Part shown: positions 9,318-18,800 of the stretch, piece after piece
Position numbering within the stretch: position 1 is the first letter of the stretch
Layout of the letters: each line of letters begins with the position of its first letter
Assembly: GCF_000027005.1 (NCBI RefSeq)
Contig: NC_012963.1
Coordinates: forward strand, 992,001 to 1,056,000
Direction: 5' to 3'
Source: Komagataella phaffii GS115
Taxonomy: Eukaryota > Ascomycota > Pichiomycetes > Pichiales > Pichiaceae
Length of the DNA stretch: 64,000 nt
Made by a program: the position numbers and the translations under genes
The notes under the pieces: generated by a model
The model's input: the letters and a program-made list of their open reading frames with translations, nothing else
Told to the model about the DNA's origin: nothing
The model's database searches: none

Positions 9318-9639
9318 AGTTTAAATAATATGGAGATTTGTTTGAAGAGAGTTAAAAGGGACAGTAAAACAACACTAGAGTGTTTGTAATGTTTTACTGG
9401 GGTGTTGTAGATAACGGACAAGGAGAAAAGATAAAGTGGCGATAAAGGGGTATTTATACAGTAAGTGGCTTATGCTCGACATTTACCTCGCTTATCAGAG
9501 GCATATTCCTCTGAGCAACCCGCAAAAAATCGTCATTCGTCATGTGACTATTTAGTATCTGCATGATAAGTTATCGTAACTTGAAACATGAGGCGTGACA
9601 TTAAACGGCAGACACGATAAAAAAAAAAAAAAAGGACGT
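9318..9639 (-). promoter_or_regulatory. PRB1 promoter with TATA box and GATA-motif cluster
   Basis: Read on the minus strand, TATAAATA lies at 9451-9458, 134 bp before the PRB1 ATG, next to a stress-element-like CCCCT at 9446-9450. GATAA/TTATC occurs seven times, starting at 9410, 9430, 9441, 9492, 9565, 9571 and 9616. GATA factors drive nitrogen-catabolite control of vacuolar proteases in yeast. A 15-base A run at about 9619-9633 lies beside the end of the THP1 gene. Function is inferred from motifs. Confidence 0.55.
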
Positions 9640-11037
9640 CTATTGGTCCAGCCAATCGAATGACGAGTCTACGGCAAACTTAGTCGAATAAATCGTAGGG
9701 ATCTCCGGGAATGTATCGGCCTTGGAGACAATTATTCGGTGGTTATCGTTGACGAGTTTACCCTTAATTAGGTTTTGATCGATTAGACTGATCATGAGGT
9801 TCTCCACAAAGGAGTCGTCTATCTGGGACTCGTTGGTAACAATCAGGTATGAATAATTGTTCTGAAAGTATGCGTTTTGATTGGGTGAAATGGAAACGAA
9901 AAGGGCTGTTTTGATGGATGAAAATCTCAGAGAGTTGTTGACTGGTGGCTCTATAAGGGCCAGCTTTCGGACCAGATTTCTGAACAGCAAAATACGCAAC
10001 CGTTGAAGTAGCGGCAGGAGAACGTTCATCTTTAAAAAGTATGACTCATTATCAAACAGGTATTTGTGGAATTCGAAAACATTACCCTTTTTGAGGGTTG
10101 AAATCAGTGGTCGATAAAGCTCAATCAGAGGGTGTGCCTCTTGAGATGACAGCAGCTGGTTCAGGATGTTCAAATTTGGTATCTTACCAACTATAAGACT
10201 GGAGGGGATAAGATATTTTAGTATTAATTCCATATTTTTCGTCCGATGATTGGTATTATTGATGTAGGCGTTGTTCAAACACCAGTTCAATTGAACAAAT
10301 GCAGTCATGAAGTTATTCTGTATGAAGTTAAACTTTCCCAACAAAAATCTATACTGAATTAGCTGGGACTTAGGGATAATTTTGGCGTCCAAGTTCAACA
10401 CGTTCATGTTGGAGAAGATATCATTGCATCTCAAGAGATGATTGATGTTAAAGTAGATGTAGCAAGTCTTTATACCAAGCAAGAATAAGACCAGTTGTTG
10501 GTCCCTTGATATCTGGCCGGTTGGATCTCTTTGATTTCTAATATTGTTGAAAGCTTTCTGCAAAATGGTAGACATCTGCGTAAGCCTTGGATAATAGCTG
10601 TTCCTCTTTTTGATAATTAGCAATTTTTTATCAACCAATTTGACAAGAGGATGCAAAAGAATGACATAATCAACAAGAGTCCCAAACAGGTACTTGTAAT
10701 GCTGTTGTTTGTTGAGAGAACTTGCCAACTCGTCAACAACGTTAATCATTAGATCAATGGATTTCAATATCGACCAGGGGTCAAAGTTTCTAACAAATTT
10801 TAAATAGCTGACAATAAGGCTTTCGAACCGAGCCCAGTCGCCACCAAAGAACTGTTGATCTTGCACGAATTTGCTTATGGTTTGTTCAGATTGATTCTGT
10901 AGATCCACTTGAAGTTTTGGGAGATGAGGAGATTTTGGGTTCATAGTCAATTGTTTCTTGAGCAATTCACTTGCCTCTTTTTCGGGAAGCCGAATCGTAG
11001 AATGAATCTTTTTAAAAAAGATTTCTAATTGACTCAT
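9640..11037 (-). CDS. THP1: THP1, PCI-domain subunit of the TREX-2 mRNA export complex
   Basis: 465 residues from the ATG at 11037. The protein matches the Thp1/PCID2/Csn12 family throughout. It has an N-terminal FVRNFDPWSI stretch (the DPW is shared with Thp1), YRFLLGKFNF, AFVQLNWCL, LIPSSLIVGK and RLRILLFRNLVRK. It ends in a winged-helix part with FVENLMISLIDQNLIKG. The PCI domain covers roughly residues 220-440. Thp1 pairs with Sac3 and Sem1 on the nuclear face of the pore and couples transcription to mRNA export. The paralogue Csn12 is the main alternative, but the DPW and AFVQLN signatures favour Thp1. It diverges from UPF3 with a 344-bp gap. Confidence 0.75.
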   Translation of the reverse strand: MSQLEIFFKKIHSTIRLPEKEASELLKKQLTMNPKSPHLPKLQVDLQNQSEQTISKFVQDQQFFGGDWARFESLIVSYLKFVRNFDPWSILKSIDLMINVVDELASSLNKQQHYKYLFGTLVDYVILLHPLVKLVDKKLLIIKKRNSYYPRLTQMSTILQKAFNNIRNQRDPTGQISRDQQLVLFLLGIKTCYIYFNINHLLRCNDIFSNMNVLNLDAKIIPKSQLIQYRFLLGKFNFIQNNFMTAFVQLNWCLNNAYINNTNHRTKNMELILKYLIPSSLIVGKIPNLNILNQLLSSQEAHPLIELYRPLISTLKKGNVFEFHKYLFDNESYFLKMNVLLPLLQRLRILLFRNLVRKLALIEPPVNNSLRFSSIKTALFVSISPNQNAYFQNNYSYLIVTNESQIDDSFVENLMISLIDQNLIKGKLVNDNHRIIVSKADTFPEIPTIYSTKFAVDSSFDWLDQ

Positions 11038-11381
11038 TTAGGGAAGCTAACGAGTGAATGTTCATAGAGAAGAAGAGTCTCGGGAGATTAAACAGACGGT
11101 CATGATTTTCAGAAAGTTTCGAGGCGACGTCGATGGGAGAGTTTGGGCATTGAATAAGAAAACGTTGCAAGGGCAAGGAGGACTGAAAAATATTGAGATC
11201 AGGAAACTCATGAATCCTGTATTTAGCCCAGTTTGAATAGGTTTTAGCCAGGTCAGTATTGCCACCAATTCTTCCTTCATTCTGCCACACCCTTCCTCGC
11301 ATCTTCATTCACGTTTAGTTACATAAGCGCGAGACGCATAATCAACTTTTCAATTCTGCCTGGTAAAGTTAACCTTTTAGC
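11038..11381. other. Divergent promoter region THP1/UPF3
   Basis: 344 bp shared by two divergent genes. A 98-codon minus-strand ORF (11012-11308) fills most of it and overlaps the THP1 start by 26 bases. It has an ATG but no recognisable domain, and I treat it as chance or leader sequence. Confidence 0.45.
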
Positions 11382-12347
11382 ATGGGTCGCAACAAACTCG
11401 ACGAACCTTCCATAACATGCCCCACAGAGAAGATAATAGTGCGAAGAATTCCCCCAGAGCTCCCTGAGGAGGAGTTTAAAGAGCTATTCACTCCCTGTGT
11501 CGAAGGAGAATGGAATGGGTATTATAGATACGTTAAAGGCCATGTAGCCAAGGATATGTACGACGAAACGACATTTGCAAGGGCTTACATTCGTTTCGAT
11601 AGCTTGGAGCAATCCGAGAATTTCATGAAAACCTTCAGGGAAAAGGTCAATCATGATCCTGAGCATTTTCGGGTAGAGAGGGCAATTTACCTTCATATTG
11701 GACCGTTTGAAGAGGAACCAGTAAAGGAAGAAACAGAACCATTAGAGTCTAATGAATATTTCCAGAGGTTCTTAGAGTGGTATAACACCGGCTGTGAGGG
11801 CGAAGCTCCACATTTGTTAGTTCCAACTATGTCTGACAAAAAGACAGGGAAAGGGAAAAAGTCCAAGAAAAAGGATAAGGCCAAATCAAAACCCAAAGTG
11901 GACAAGGCCAAAGCCCAAGAACAACAAGAGGTAGACAAACCTGACTCTAAAGAGAAAGTTCAGGGGAAGGATAAATCAAAGTCGAAAGCAAAGAAAGAAA
12001 AGAAAAAGAAGAAGCAGGCAGTGAACCAAGATAAGTCGCCAGAAGAAGTTAAAACAACTTCTTCAGCTCCTTCGGAAGATACCCCGGTCAAGTCGAAACC
12101 CAAAAAACGAACCAAAAAACCAAAGTCCAAAGCTAAAGATCCTGAGTCCTCATCTGAACCTAATGAAAACTCCAACGAAACTTCCAAGCCCAGCGACCTG
12201 GAAAATCCTAGTTCTGCATCAGCTAAAACCAAATCCAAGCCTAAAATAACGATTAAACAGAGACCAAGTCCCAAACCGGAGCCAGACTCTAATTCTCCTC
12301 AAAACCATGCTGCAGAGAATTCTAGTACCGTGTTCATAGAAGCTTGA
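11382..12347 (+). CDS. UPF3: UPF3/Smg4 nonsense-mediated mRNA decay factor
   Basis: 321 residues from the ATG at 11382. Residues about 17-112 form the Smg4/UPF3 RNP-like domain: KIIVRRIPPELPEEEFKELF, then a Y-rich stretch GYYRYVKGH, ARAYIRF and a closing AIYLHIGPF. In family members this fold binds the Upf2 MIF4G domain. The remaining ~170 residues are Lys/Ser/Pro-rich low complexity with many KSK and KPK repeats, and look like a nuclear-localisation and disordered tail. Upf3 shuttles between nucleus and cytoplasm and acts with Upf1 and Upf2 in degrading transcripts with premature stops. The family assignment is firm from the N-terminal domain alone. Confidence 0.9.
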   Translation: MGRNKLDEPSITCPTEKIIVRRIPPELPEEEFKELFTPCVEGEWNGYYRYVKGHVAKDMYDETTFARAYIRFDSLEQSENFMKTFREKVNHDPEHFRVERAIYLHIGPFEEEPVKEETEPLESNEYFQRFLEWYNTGCEGEAPHLLVPTMSDKKTGKGKKSKKKDKAKSKPKVDKAKAQEQQEVDKPDSKEKVQGKDKSKSKAKKEKKKKKQAVNQDKSPEEVKTTSSAPSEDTPVKSKPKKRTKKPKSKAKDPESSSEPNENSNETSKPSDLENPSSASAKTKSKPKITIKQRPSPKPEPDSNSPQNHAAENSSTVFIEA

Positions 12348-12423
12348 GGGTCTAACTGACACTCTCTTTTGACTACTCACGAAAGCGAACACTTATCTAC
12401 ACAAACATCAATTCCTACCTGTG

Positions 12424-13269
12424 ATGCTCATAAATAAAAGCCACCAGTTTATAAGGGCCACCCTGAAATGGATTTCTGTTATCCTGGGCAAACAGTTGAG
12501 AGATCATTTGTATCAGGGAAGGCACCAAGAAGATTGGAACCAGAATTGGTCAATCAATGACTTTAGGGACAACATCCTCCTTTCTGATTGCATCCAGAAA
12601 CTTTTCGATATCAATGTGCTATACCTAATATTCAATTTTCTCTTGGATGATAAGCTTGTGATGTCGTTTCAAGGGATCCAAGCACAAGGGAAAATGGTAA
12701 CTGAGGACACTATTTATTCACATCCGGAATTGTATCAGCATTTTTTTCAATCGATACACACATTATGGTCTCAGCAATGTCGAAAGAAATTGAATTCAAA
12801 GTTTTACCACTTTCTGAATCCTGGTGCTATTCGGTTTTTCTACTTACAATTGAATAGAGAAGAACCTTTGCAATTGAATCAAATCTCGTTCCAATGTTTG
12901 TTCCAAGTATTTCATATCTGTGAACTCATGTTGACAGTAGGTCTAAATTGCAATAAATCTGCGGTTTGTTTAACGTCTTTAACCGTTCTGACCGAGGAGG
13001 AAAACTTGTTATTGAAGCAAGATCTTGAATTCAGCATGGTTAGAAACTATTTGGTCTACAAGCAAAAGAAATATGGGATAGAATTCTTGGAAAATATACA
13101 GGATTATGTTGATCTACTAGAGAACTCCTTGAAAGAAAAGCAATCTGAATCAATTGTTCAGGAACCAAACGAGGATGCGTACAGAGTTCTATTATGGGAA
13201 AAAAAGTTGATGGAAAAAGTAATCTATTATCAATCTTCCCTGGACTTTTCTTCTATCAATTTGCGCTGA
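12424..13269 (+). CDS. Unrecognised 281-residue protein
   Basis: The frame opens at a GTG at 12421; the first ATG is 12424. The protein is mostly helical by composition, with clusters of Leu, Gln and aromatic residues and no signal peptide, transmembrane segment or zinc ligands that I can see. I do not recognise it. The helical pattern and the FYHFL...QLN...QIS region have a faint resemblance to Mei4-type meiotic proteins, too weak to name it. The gene starts 76 bp after UPF3 on the same strand, and its last 40 bases overlap the 3' coding end of TRM10 on the other strand. Confidence 0.65.
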   Translation: MLINKSHQFIRATLKWISVILGKQLRDHLYQGRHQEDWNQNWSINDFRDNILLSDCIQKLFDINVLYLIFNFLLDDKLVMSFQGIQAQGKMVTEDTIYSHPELYQHFFQSIHTLWSQQCRKKLNSKFYHFLNPGAIRFFYLQLNREEPLQLNQISFQCLFQVFHICELMLTVGLNCNKSAVCLTSLTVLTEEENLLLKQDLEFSMVRNYLVYKQKKYGIEFLENIQDYVDLLENSLKEKQSESIVQEPNEDAYRVLLWEKKLMEKVIYYQSSLDFSSINLR

Positions 13270-14174
13270 GGAATCACCGCTTCAAATGCTTTTTTCCAGT
13301 CTTTGAACTCCCACCATTTCAACAACAGTTCAAAGACATGACTTGTGGCAAGAACCTTTCTTCCACTTAATTTGATGTACTCATCAATTGGTAATCTTTT
13401 TGTCTGAATACGCATTTCCTGAGCTTTATTCTGACAAAGATTTTTATGACGGCCTTTGTCAACAATTCCCCCAATAATATACACCTCATCCTTCGATAAC
13501 TTCTCTAATTTGTCATCAGTATCCGCAGAGAGATATACAACATTGCTAAGATCGTCTTTAACATATGGCTGACTCTCCAGGTAATCTTTTAAACTGTCCT
13601 TGGAAAAGTTGATACCCGTTTTCCATGATTTATATTGTGAAAGAGCGTCATCAAACCGGCTCTCTAACCTGTCACCGAAAGATGTGACAACCAGACCAAC
13701 GGCGTATTTACTTCTTCTAGCATCAGAATAGATTCTGGTAATTTGGTTTGATAAAGAAACTATCTCTTTCTCCAGCATTAAATCGTCAAATGCACAGTCA
13801 ATTATAACTGACGAATCTGTAGGTATTTGATCTTCTGGATCAATAACTCTAGCTTTTGGAGGGCCTCCAGTTACAGTAGACGGATCTATTCCCTTAGCTC
13901 GAAGTTCCTCGTTGCGAATGCGTCTATTTGCTCTACTCTGTTGTCTCTTGGCCCTCTTAACCTCTTGAAATTGTTGTTTCATATCATCAAACCGTTTCCT
14001 CTTCTGTAATTTTTTCCATTGAGACTTAGACATCCCCTCAGGAATGTTTTTGTCTGCTTCTCTCCTGGACACAACTTTGGAGGTAGCAGAAGAAAAAGAT
14101 TCATTCAGAGATAGCCCCTCAGTTGGGGACACTGGAGATATCTCCGACAATTTATTCGCTTCTAGCTGACTCAT
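13230..14174 (-). CDS. TRM10: TRM10 tRNA (guanine-9-N1) methyltransferase
   Basis: 314 residues from the ATG at 14174; the open frame begins four codons earlier at a GTG. After an acidic, Ser-rich start comes a Lys/Arg-rich helix (MSKSQWKKLQKRKRFD, then KRAKRQQSRANRR) that in Trm10 contacts tRNA. A SPOUT methyltransferase fold follows: SVIIDCAFDDLM, the central Y-rich strand, VVYLSADTDD, VYIIGGIVDKGRHKN, a conserved KRLPIDEYIKL and LATSHVFELLLKW. The enzyme methylates N1 of G9 in tRNAs using S-adenosylmethionine. All family motifs are intact. The 3' end overlaps the convergent unrecognised gene by 40 bases. Confidence 0.95.
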   Translation of the reverse strand: MSQLEANKLSEISPVSPTEGLSLNESFSSATSKVVSRREADKNIPEGMSKSQWKKLQKRKRFDDMKQQFQEVKRAKRQQSRANRRIRNEELRAKGIDPSTVTGGPPKARVIDPEDQIPTDSSVIIDCAFDDLMLEKEIVSLSNQITRIYSDARRSKYAVGLVVTSFGDRLESRFDDALSQYKSWKTGINFSKDSLKDYLESQPYVKDDLSNVVYLSADTDDKLEKLSKDEVYIIGGIVDKGRHKNLCQNKAQEMRIQTKRLPIDEYIKLSGRKVLATSHVFELLLKWWEFKDWKKAFEAVIPQRKLIEEKSRED

Positions 14175-14579
14175 GCTTCTTTCCACCTCTGGAGATTGGA
14201 AAATACTCAGAGTAATGTTGAAAATATTCGAGAAGGCCTTCCCGTCTACAAAACTATTTCTCTAGGGACGAGCAATTGACAGTTGACTAAGAAGTTAGCA
14301 GCTAAGATGAAGCAGTTCAACTACAAATTTCAATCATTTTAAGCAGTTACCTTTCTTTGCCACTCTAAACATTCTCACCCGATGTAGCAACCTCTCCCTG
14401 TAGTCACCCCTCCCAGAAAAATGCAGCCTCCTACCATGTTGCTCCCCCACAGTATCTCCCATCAAAGAATGACCTCCCGTAGCACTGATTTTTTTTTTTT
14501 TTTTTCGCAGAAATTCATTCATTTCTTTTCTTTCTCCCTCCAGCTTGACATTTCCCCAAACAACCCAAATATCCCCTCT
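14175..14579. other. Divergent intergenic region with a 17-base T run
   Basis: 405 bp between TRM10 and the PQ-loop gene. It contains a T run at 14489-14505 and a pyrimidine-rich stretch up to the start codon. The frame upstream of the PQ-loop gene is open to 14421, but that part reads as low-complexity Phe/Ser and is more likely leader. No RNA gene seen. Confidence 0.5.
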
Positions 14580-15563
14580 ATGATGGCCCCTCCTCCCCCC
14601 TCGGTGGTGATAGATGCTCGTGCCATAAGTGGGATCACCGGCTCCATATCTATTGCCTGTTGGATCATAGTGTTTGCTCCCCAAATATATGAGAACTTCA
14701 TAAGAAAAAGCGCCCAGGGCTTGTCCATGACCTTTGTCGTTCTTTGGTTGCTTGGTGACATCTTCAATGTTATAGGTGCAGTAATGCAAGGTGTACTACC
14801 AACCATGATTATACTGGCTATTTATTATACTCTTGCGGATATTGTGTTGCTTGCGCAATGCCTCGTGTATTCAAAAGGGTTATCAGCCTTGAAAGCATCA
14901 CAGGGAGTTGACCCCATTCATCTTTCTCCAGCTACTCCTCTAAATGAGCATGATAACCTCTTGGAAAGTGTCTTAAGCAGTGACCGTGATTATTTTGGCT
15001 CCAACGATGATATGGACACTGACACCACGGGACTAGGCTCAGACGCTGATTTAGAAAGCTTCTTAGATACTGATGGTATCAGCGGAAACGTTAGCAAAAT
15101 GAGTTCCATTTATTACAATACATTAATGGTATTCTTGGTTGTACTTGCTGGTGTCCTTGGCTGGTGGATATCTGATTCCAGAAACGATGATACCGGTGAT
15201 GACCCAGAGTTGGTCTTTGACACAGTTGCACAGATTTTTGGATGGTTGTGTGCTTTCTTATACCTGGGATCCAGAGTGCCCCAAATCCTACTGAACTACG
15301 AGAGAAAATCATGTGATGGTATTTCATTTTTATTCTTTCTTTTTGCATGTTTGGGAAACCTGACATATGTAGTTTCCATTTTATCCATTGACACCTCATA
15401 CAACTATTTACTAGTCAACTCTTCATGGTTGGCAGGATCATTGGGAACATTATTTTTAGACTTTACCATTTTCGTCCAGTTTTTCATCTATAACGAGTCA
15501 AAGGATGAATGCTCATCCTCAGATGATGAATATGATAATGAACTTTACGATTCGGGTAATTAG
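14580..15563 (+). CDS. PQ-loop vacuolar/lysosomal amino acid transporter (YPQ/RTC2 family)
   Basis: 327 residues if translation starts at the tandem ATGs at 14580/14583, just ahead of the first helix. The open frame extends further up to 14421, but that extension is low complexity. The protein has seven hydrophobic segments and two PQ motifs: FAPQIYENF with ISGITGS ahead of it, and SRVPQILLNYERKSCDGIS. That is the layout of Ypq1-3 and PQLC2, which export cationic amino acids from the vacuole. An acidic Asp/Ser-rich loop separates the two repeats, and an acidic tail ends the protein. The specific paralogue cannot be decided. Confidence 0.85.
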   Translation: MMAPPPPSVVIDARAISGITGSISIACWIIVFAPQIYENFIRKSAQGLSMTFVVLWLLGDIFNVIGAVMQGVLPTMIILAIYYTLADIVLLAQCLVYSKGLSALKASQGVDPIHLSPATPLNEHDNLLESVLSSDRDYFGSNDDMDTDTTGLGSDADLESFLDTDGISGNVSKMSSIYYNTLMVFLVVLAGVLGWWISDSRNDDTGDDPELVFDTVAQIFGWLCAFLYLGSRVPQILLNYERKSCDGISFLFFLFACLGNLTYVVSILSIDTSYNYLLVNSSWLAGSLGTLFLDFTIFVQFFIYNESKDECSSSDDEYDNELYDSGN

Positions 15564-15624
15564 AGTGATTAATTAAAGATTTTAATTAGAAAAGTTTTTT
15601 TGTAAGCGAGTGGAACCGACCACC

Positions 15625-15647
15625 NTCNCCCCCCCCCCCCCCCCCCC
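15625..15647. repeat. Homopolymer C tract with two ambiguous bases
   Basis: Ns occur at 15625 and 15628 and are followed by 19 consecutive C at 15629-15647. It lies about 200 bp before the nucleoporin ATG. The length and the Ns suggest a tract that sequencing did not resolve, so spacing here is uncertain. Confidence 0.9.
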
Positions 15648-15849
15648 TAACCAGACGGGTAGTTTTAAACCAACCCTACGGGAGAAAACTGGTTCATCCC
15701 TAGTAGTGTCCCTCACAAATCATACCTCTCATAGAAAAATCTTCGATACTACACACTACCTACTTAGTCTAGCAAATCCGTCAACAACACTCTTGGATCG
15801 TTCACCTTGTGAATTAGTTCATCTTACCTCACTATTCGATTGAGTGACG

Positions 15850-18800
15850 ATGTTTAATAGGTCATCTTCTGCTGGTTTTGGTTCAAATATTTCATCCACA
15901 TCAGGCACCCTTTCACAGCAACAACCTCCCACCGTTCCTTTCAAACCTTTCATAGAGAAGGCTCCTAATACAGGCACTTTAGAGTATCAGAGCATCTCTT
16001 GCATGCCTGAGTACCGTAATTGGTCATTTGAAGAAATAAGATTAAACGATTATCAATTGAACAGACGATTCGCCACGCAGAACATGTCCTCAGGATTTTC
16101 ATTTGGTGCAAATGCCAACACACAGAGTGCTAATACATCGCCATTCGGCCAAAATAAGACTGGATTTGGAACAAATACATCTCCTTTCGGGGCCACAAAC
16201 ACATCAAACACTGGTGGGGGAATGTTCGGCAGTAATATGAACGCCAATTCCTCCTTTGGCGCTGCCAATAACAACCCCACTGGCGCATTTGGTGCCACTA
16301 ATACTTCTCCATTTGGGTCGGCCGCCAACAATACAAATACTGGTGGCGGTATATTTGGAGCTAGTAGTAACACACCTTTTGCATCTACCAATACTAACAC
16401 AAACACAAATGCATTTGGTGCTTCTTCAGGATTTGGAGGGTTTGGGGCCAACAACACCAACTCGTCTTCCACAGGAGCATTTGGCGCTACTAATAATGCC
16501 AGCAATACTGGTGGGCTTTTTGGTCAGAACAAACCTGCCGGAGGGGGGATTTTTGGAGCCCCGGCTTCAACAAACACTGGGTTTGGAGCCACCAATACCA
16601 GTAATGCATTCGGTACCAACACCGGAGGTGGAGGAATATTCGGTCAAAATAAACCAGCTGGTACCACTGGTGGTGGACTTTTTGGTTCTAATACAACGAA
16701 TACTAGCAACACAGGTGGTTTATTTGGAGCAAACAGCAATACTACTTCCAATACTGGCGGAATATTTGGCCAAAATAAACCATCCGGTGGAATTTTTGGC
16801 GCCCAACCTACAAACACCAATACTGGATTTGGAGCATCTCAAAACACAGGTGCGTTTGGCGCTACAAATAACACTGGTTCTGGAGGAATGTTCGGACAGA
16901 GTACTCAAAACAACTTTACCAGTGGAAGTGGCGGTGGCATTTTTGGGGCATCAAACGTTTCCAATACTGGTAATTCAGCTTTTGGTGCGTCAAACAATAC
17001 AGGAGCTTTTGGATCTACTGGATCTACAGGAGGCATTTTTGGACAAAACAAACCCGCTGGGGGTACCTTCGGCAACACAGGGAATACAATGGGTCTTGGC
17101 ATGAATAACACTGCCAGTAACACAAATGCTTTTGGTGCCCCCAGTAGCAACACCCCAAGTGCTTTTGGAAGCAATACCGGCAATACTGGAGGGCTGTTTG
17201 GGCAAAACAATCAAACCACCAACACTGCAACTGGTGGTCTTTTTGGTCAGAACCAGAATCAATCGAATACAGGGTTTGGGTTCGGCAACAAACCCGCTGG
17301 AACTTCTACCACCGGAGGATTGTTTGGAGGTGCCAATAATGCCACAAATACCAATACTGGAGGTGGTTTGTTTGGAGGTGGTAATACCAATGCTAACACC
17401 AATACTGGAGGCAGCCTCTTTGGGGGTAGCAACACAAACAATCAACCTAGCACTGGAGGAGGTCTTTTTGGAGCAAGCAATACTTCCAATACAGGAGGTG
17501 GATTATTTGGTGCCAAACCTGCCACTAATTTGGGATCTTCCACCGGTGGTGGGCTGTTTGGGAACACCAATTCTTCTAATACCCAGGGAGCAACTGGGGG
17601 GCTATTTGGAGCCAAGCCAGCTGCTAGTACAGGTGGTGGGTTATTTGGTGGTACCAACACCGCCAACAATCAGCCAACTGGAGGCGGTCTTTTTGGCAAC
17701 AAACCTGCTACTGGTACTACTGGTGGATTGTTTGGCGGTAATACCAATCAACAATCTACAGGTGGTGGATTATTTGGGAATAATACTACCAGTAGCAATA
17801 CTGGCACAGGGGGGTCTTTGTTTTCTTCAAATAATCAGCAATCTGGTGGTGGATTATTTGGAAATAAACCTGAACAGCAGTTCAACGCTGGCAACACTAA
17901 TGCAAATGCTAATCTCGGCACAGCACAGACTTCTTACGGATCGAGTAGTTTATTTACCCAGGTTGCCACTCCTTCATTGACCAGTGGAAACCAGCAAAAT
18001 CAACCACCTCCATTGCCCTTGGCTCAACCAGTTAAGCGAGAGAAGAAGAAGTTGAGTCTGGTAAATGCATATAAACTTACACCAAAGGCATTATTCAATG
18101 CATCCAGTCAATCTAGAGTGAGTTCAAGATCTACTGAAAGCGCATCTGGATCTGTTAATGGTTCTGATAAGGGAACCGCATTAGTTCGAGAAACGGATCA
18201 AGAGATCTTGTCAAGTTCAATTTTTGCTCCACCTAACGATATCAAACGTCTGGTAATTCAAAGGGCAACTGATTCTAGAGACTCGTCCAATACAGCAAAT
18301 GCCCCAAGACACGTAGACTTTACCACCTCAGAGAACCAAAGTTTAGCTTTGTTACCAAAGGAGGATAATGACGAGAAAGTGCCGTTACAAGCCAATGACG
18401 ATATCAAGCAATCTGTAGCAGAGACGGCTTCTGAAAAAGATGTTACCTTCGACTCTAAAAAAACTAACGGAACTAAAGAAGATTACGTGGAAACTGAGGA
18501 TAGCATTTCGGAAGAGTATTGGACTAAACCTTCATTGAAGGAGTTGAATACCTATCCAGCTGGAAAGTTAAGAAAGTTGGAACATTTCACTGTTGGCAGA
18601 TTGGGATACGGATCTATCGAATTCTTGAAACCTGTTGATTTGACTTCAATCTCAAGTTTGGAAAAAATTTATACTCTCATCGTTTTTGGTAACAAGACAT
18701 GTGTGGTATACCCTGAGGAAAGTATCAAACCCAAAGTTGGAGAAGGATTCAACTTACCAGCTGTCATTACCTTGGAAAATTGTTTTCCTCTGGCTAGAGA

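Noticed and set aside
11012..11308. 98-codon minus-strand ORF at the THP1 start
   Set aside because: Overlaps the THP1 start by 26 bases in another frame and fills a divergent promoter; no recognisable motif.
14486..14512. T run followed by CGCAG as a possible 3' splice site for the PQ-loop gene
   Set aside because: No matching donor or branch point was found upstream, and the protein starts sensibly at the downstream tandem ATGs.
14334..14789. 151-codon minus-strand ORF opposite the PQ-loop gene start
   Set aside because: Overlaps a well-supported membrane protein and includes the T run as poly-Lys; no domain.
15610..15843. 77-codon ORF through the C tract and Ns
   Set aside because: Contains unresolved bases and poly-Pro from the homopolymer; likely leader sequence of the nucleoporin gene.
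16053..17669. Long ORFs on other frames and on the minus strand within the FG-repeat gene
   Set aside because: They arise from the repetitive Asn/Thr/Gly codon pattern and give Pro/Leu/Val-rich translations without domains.
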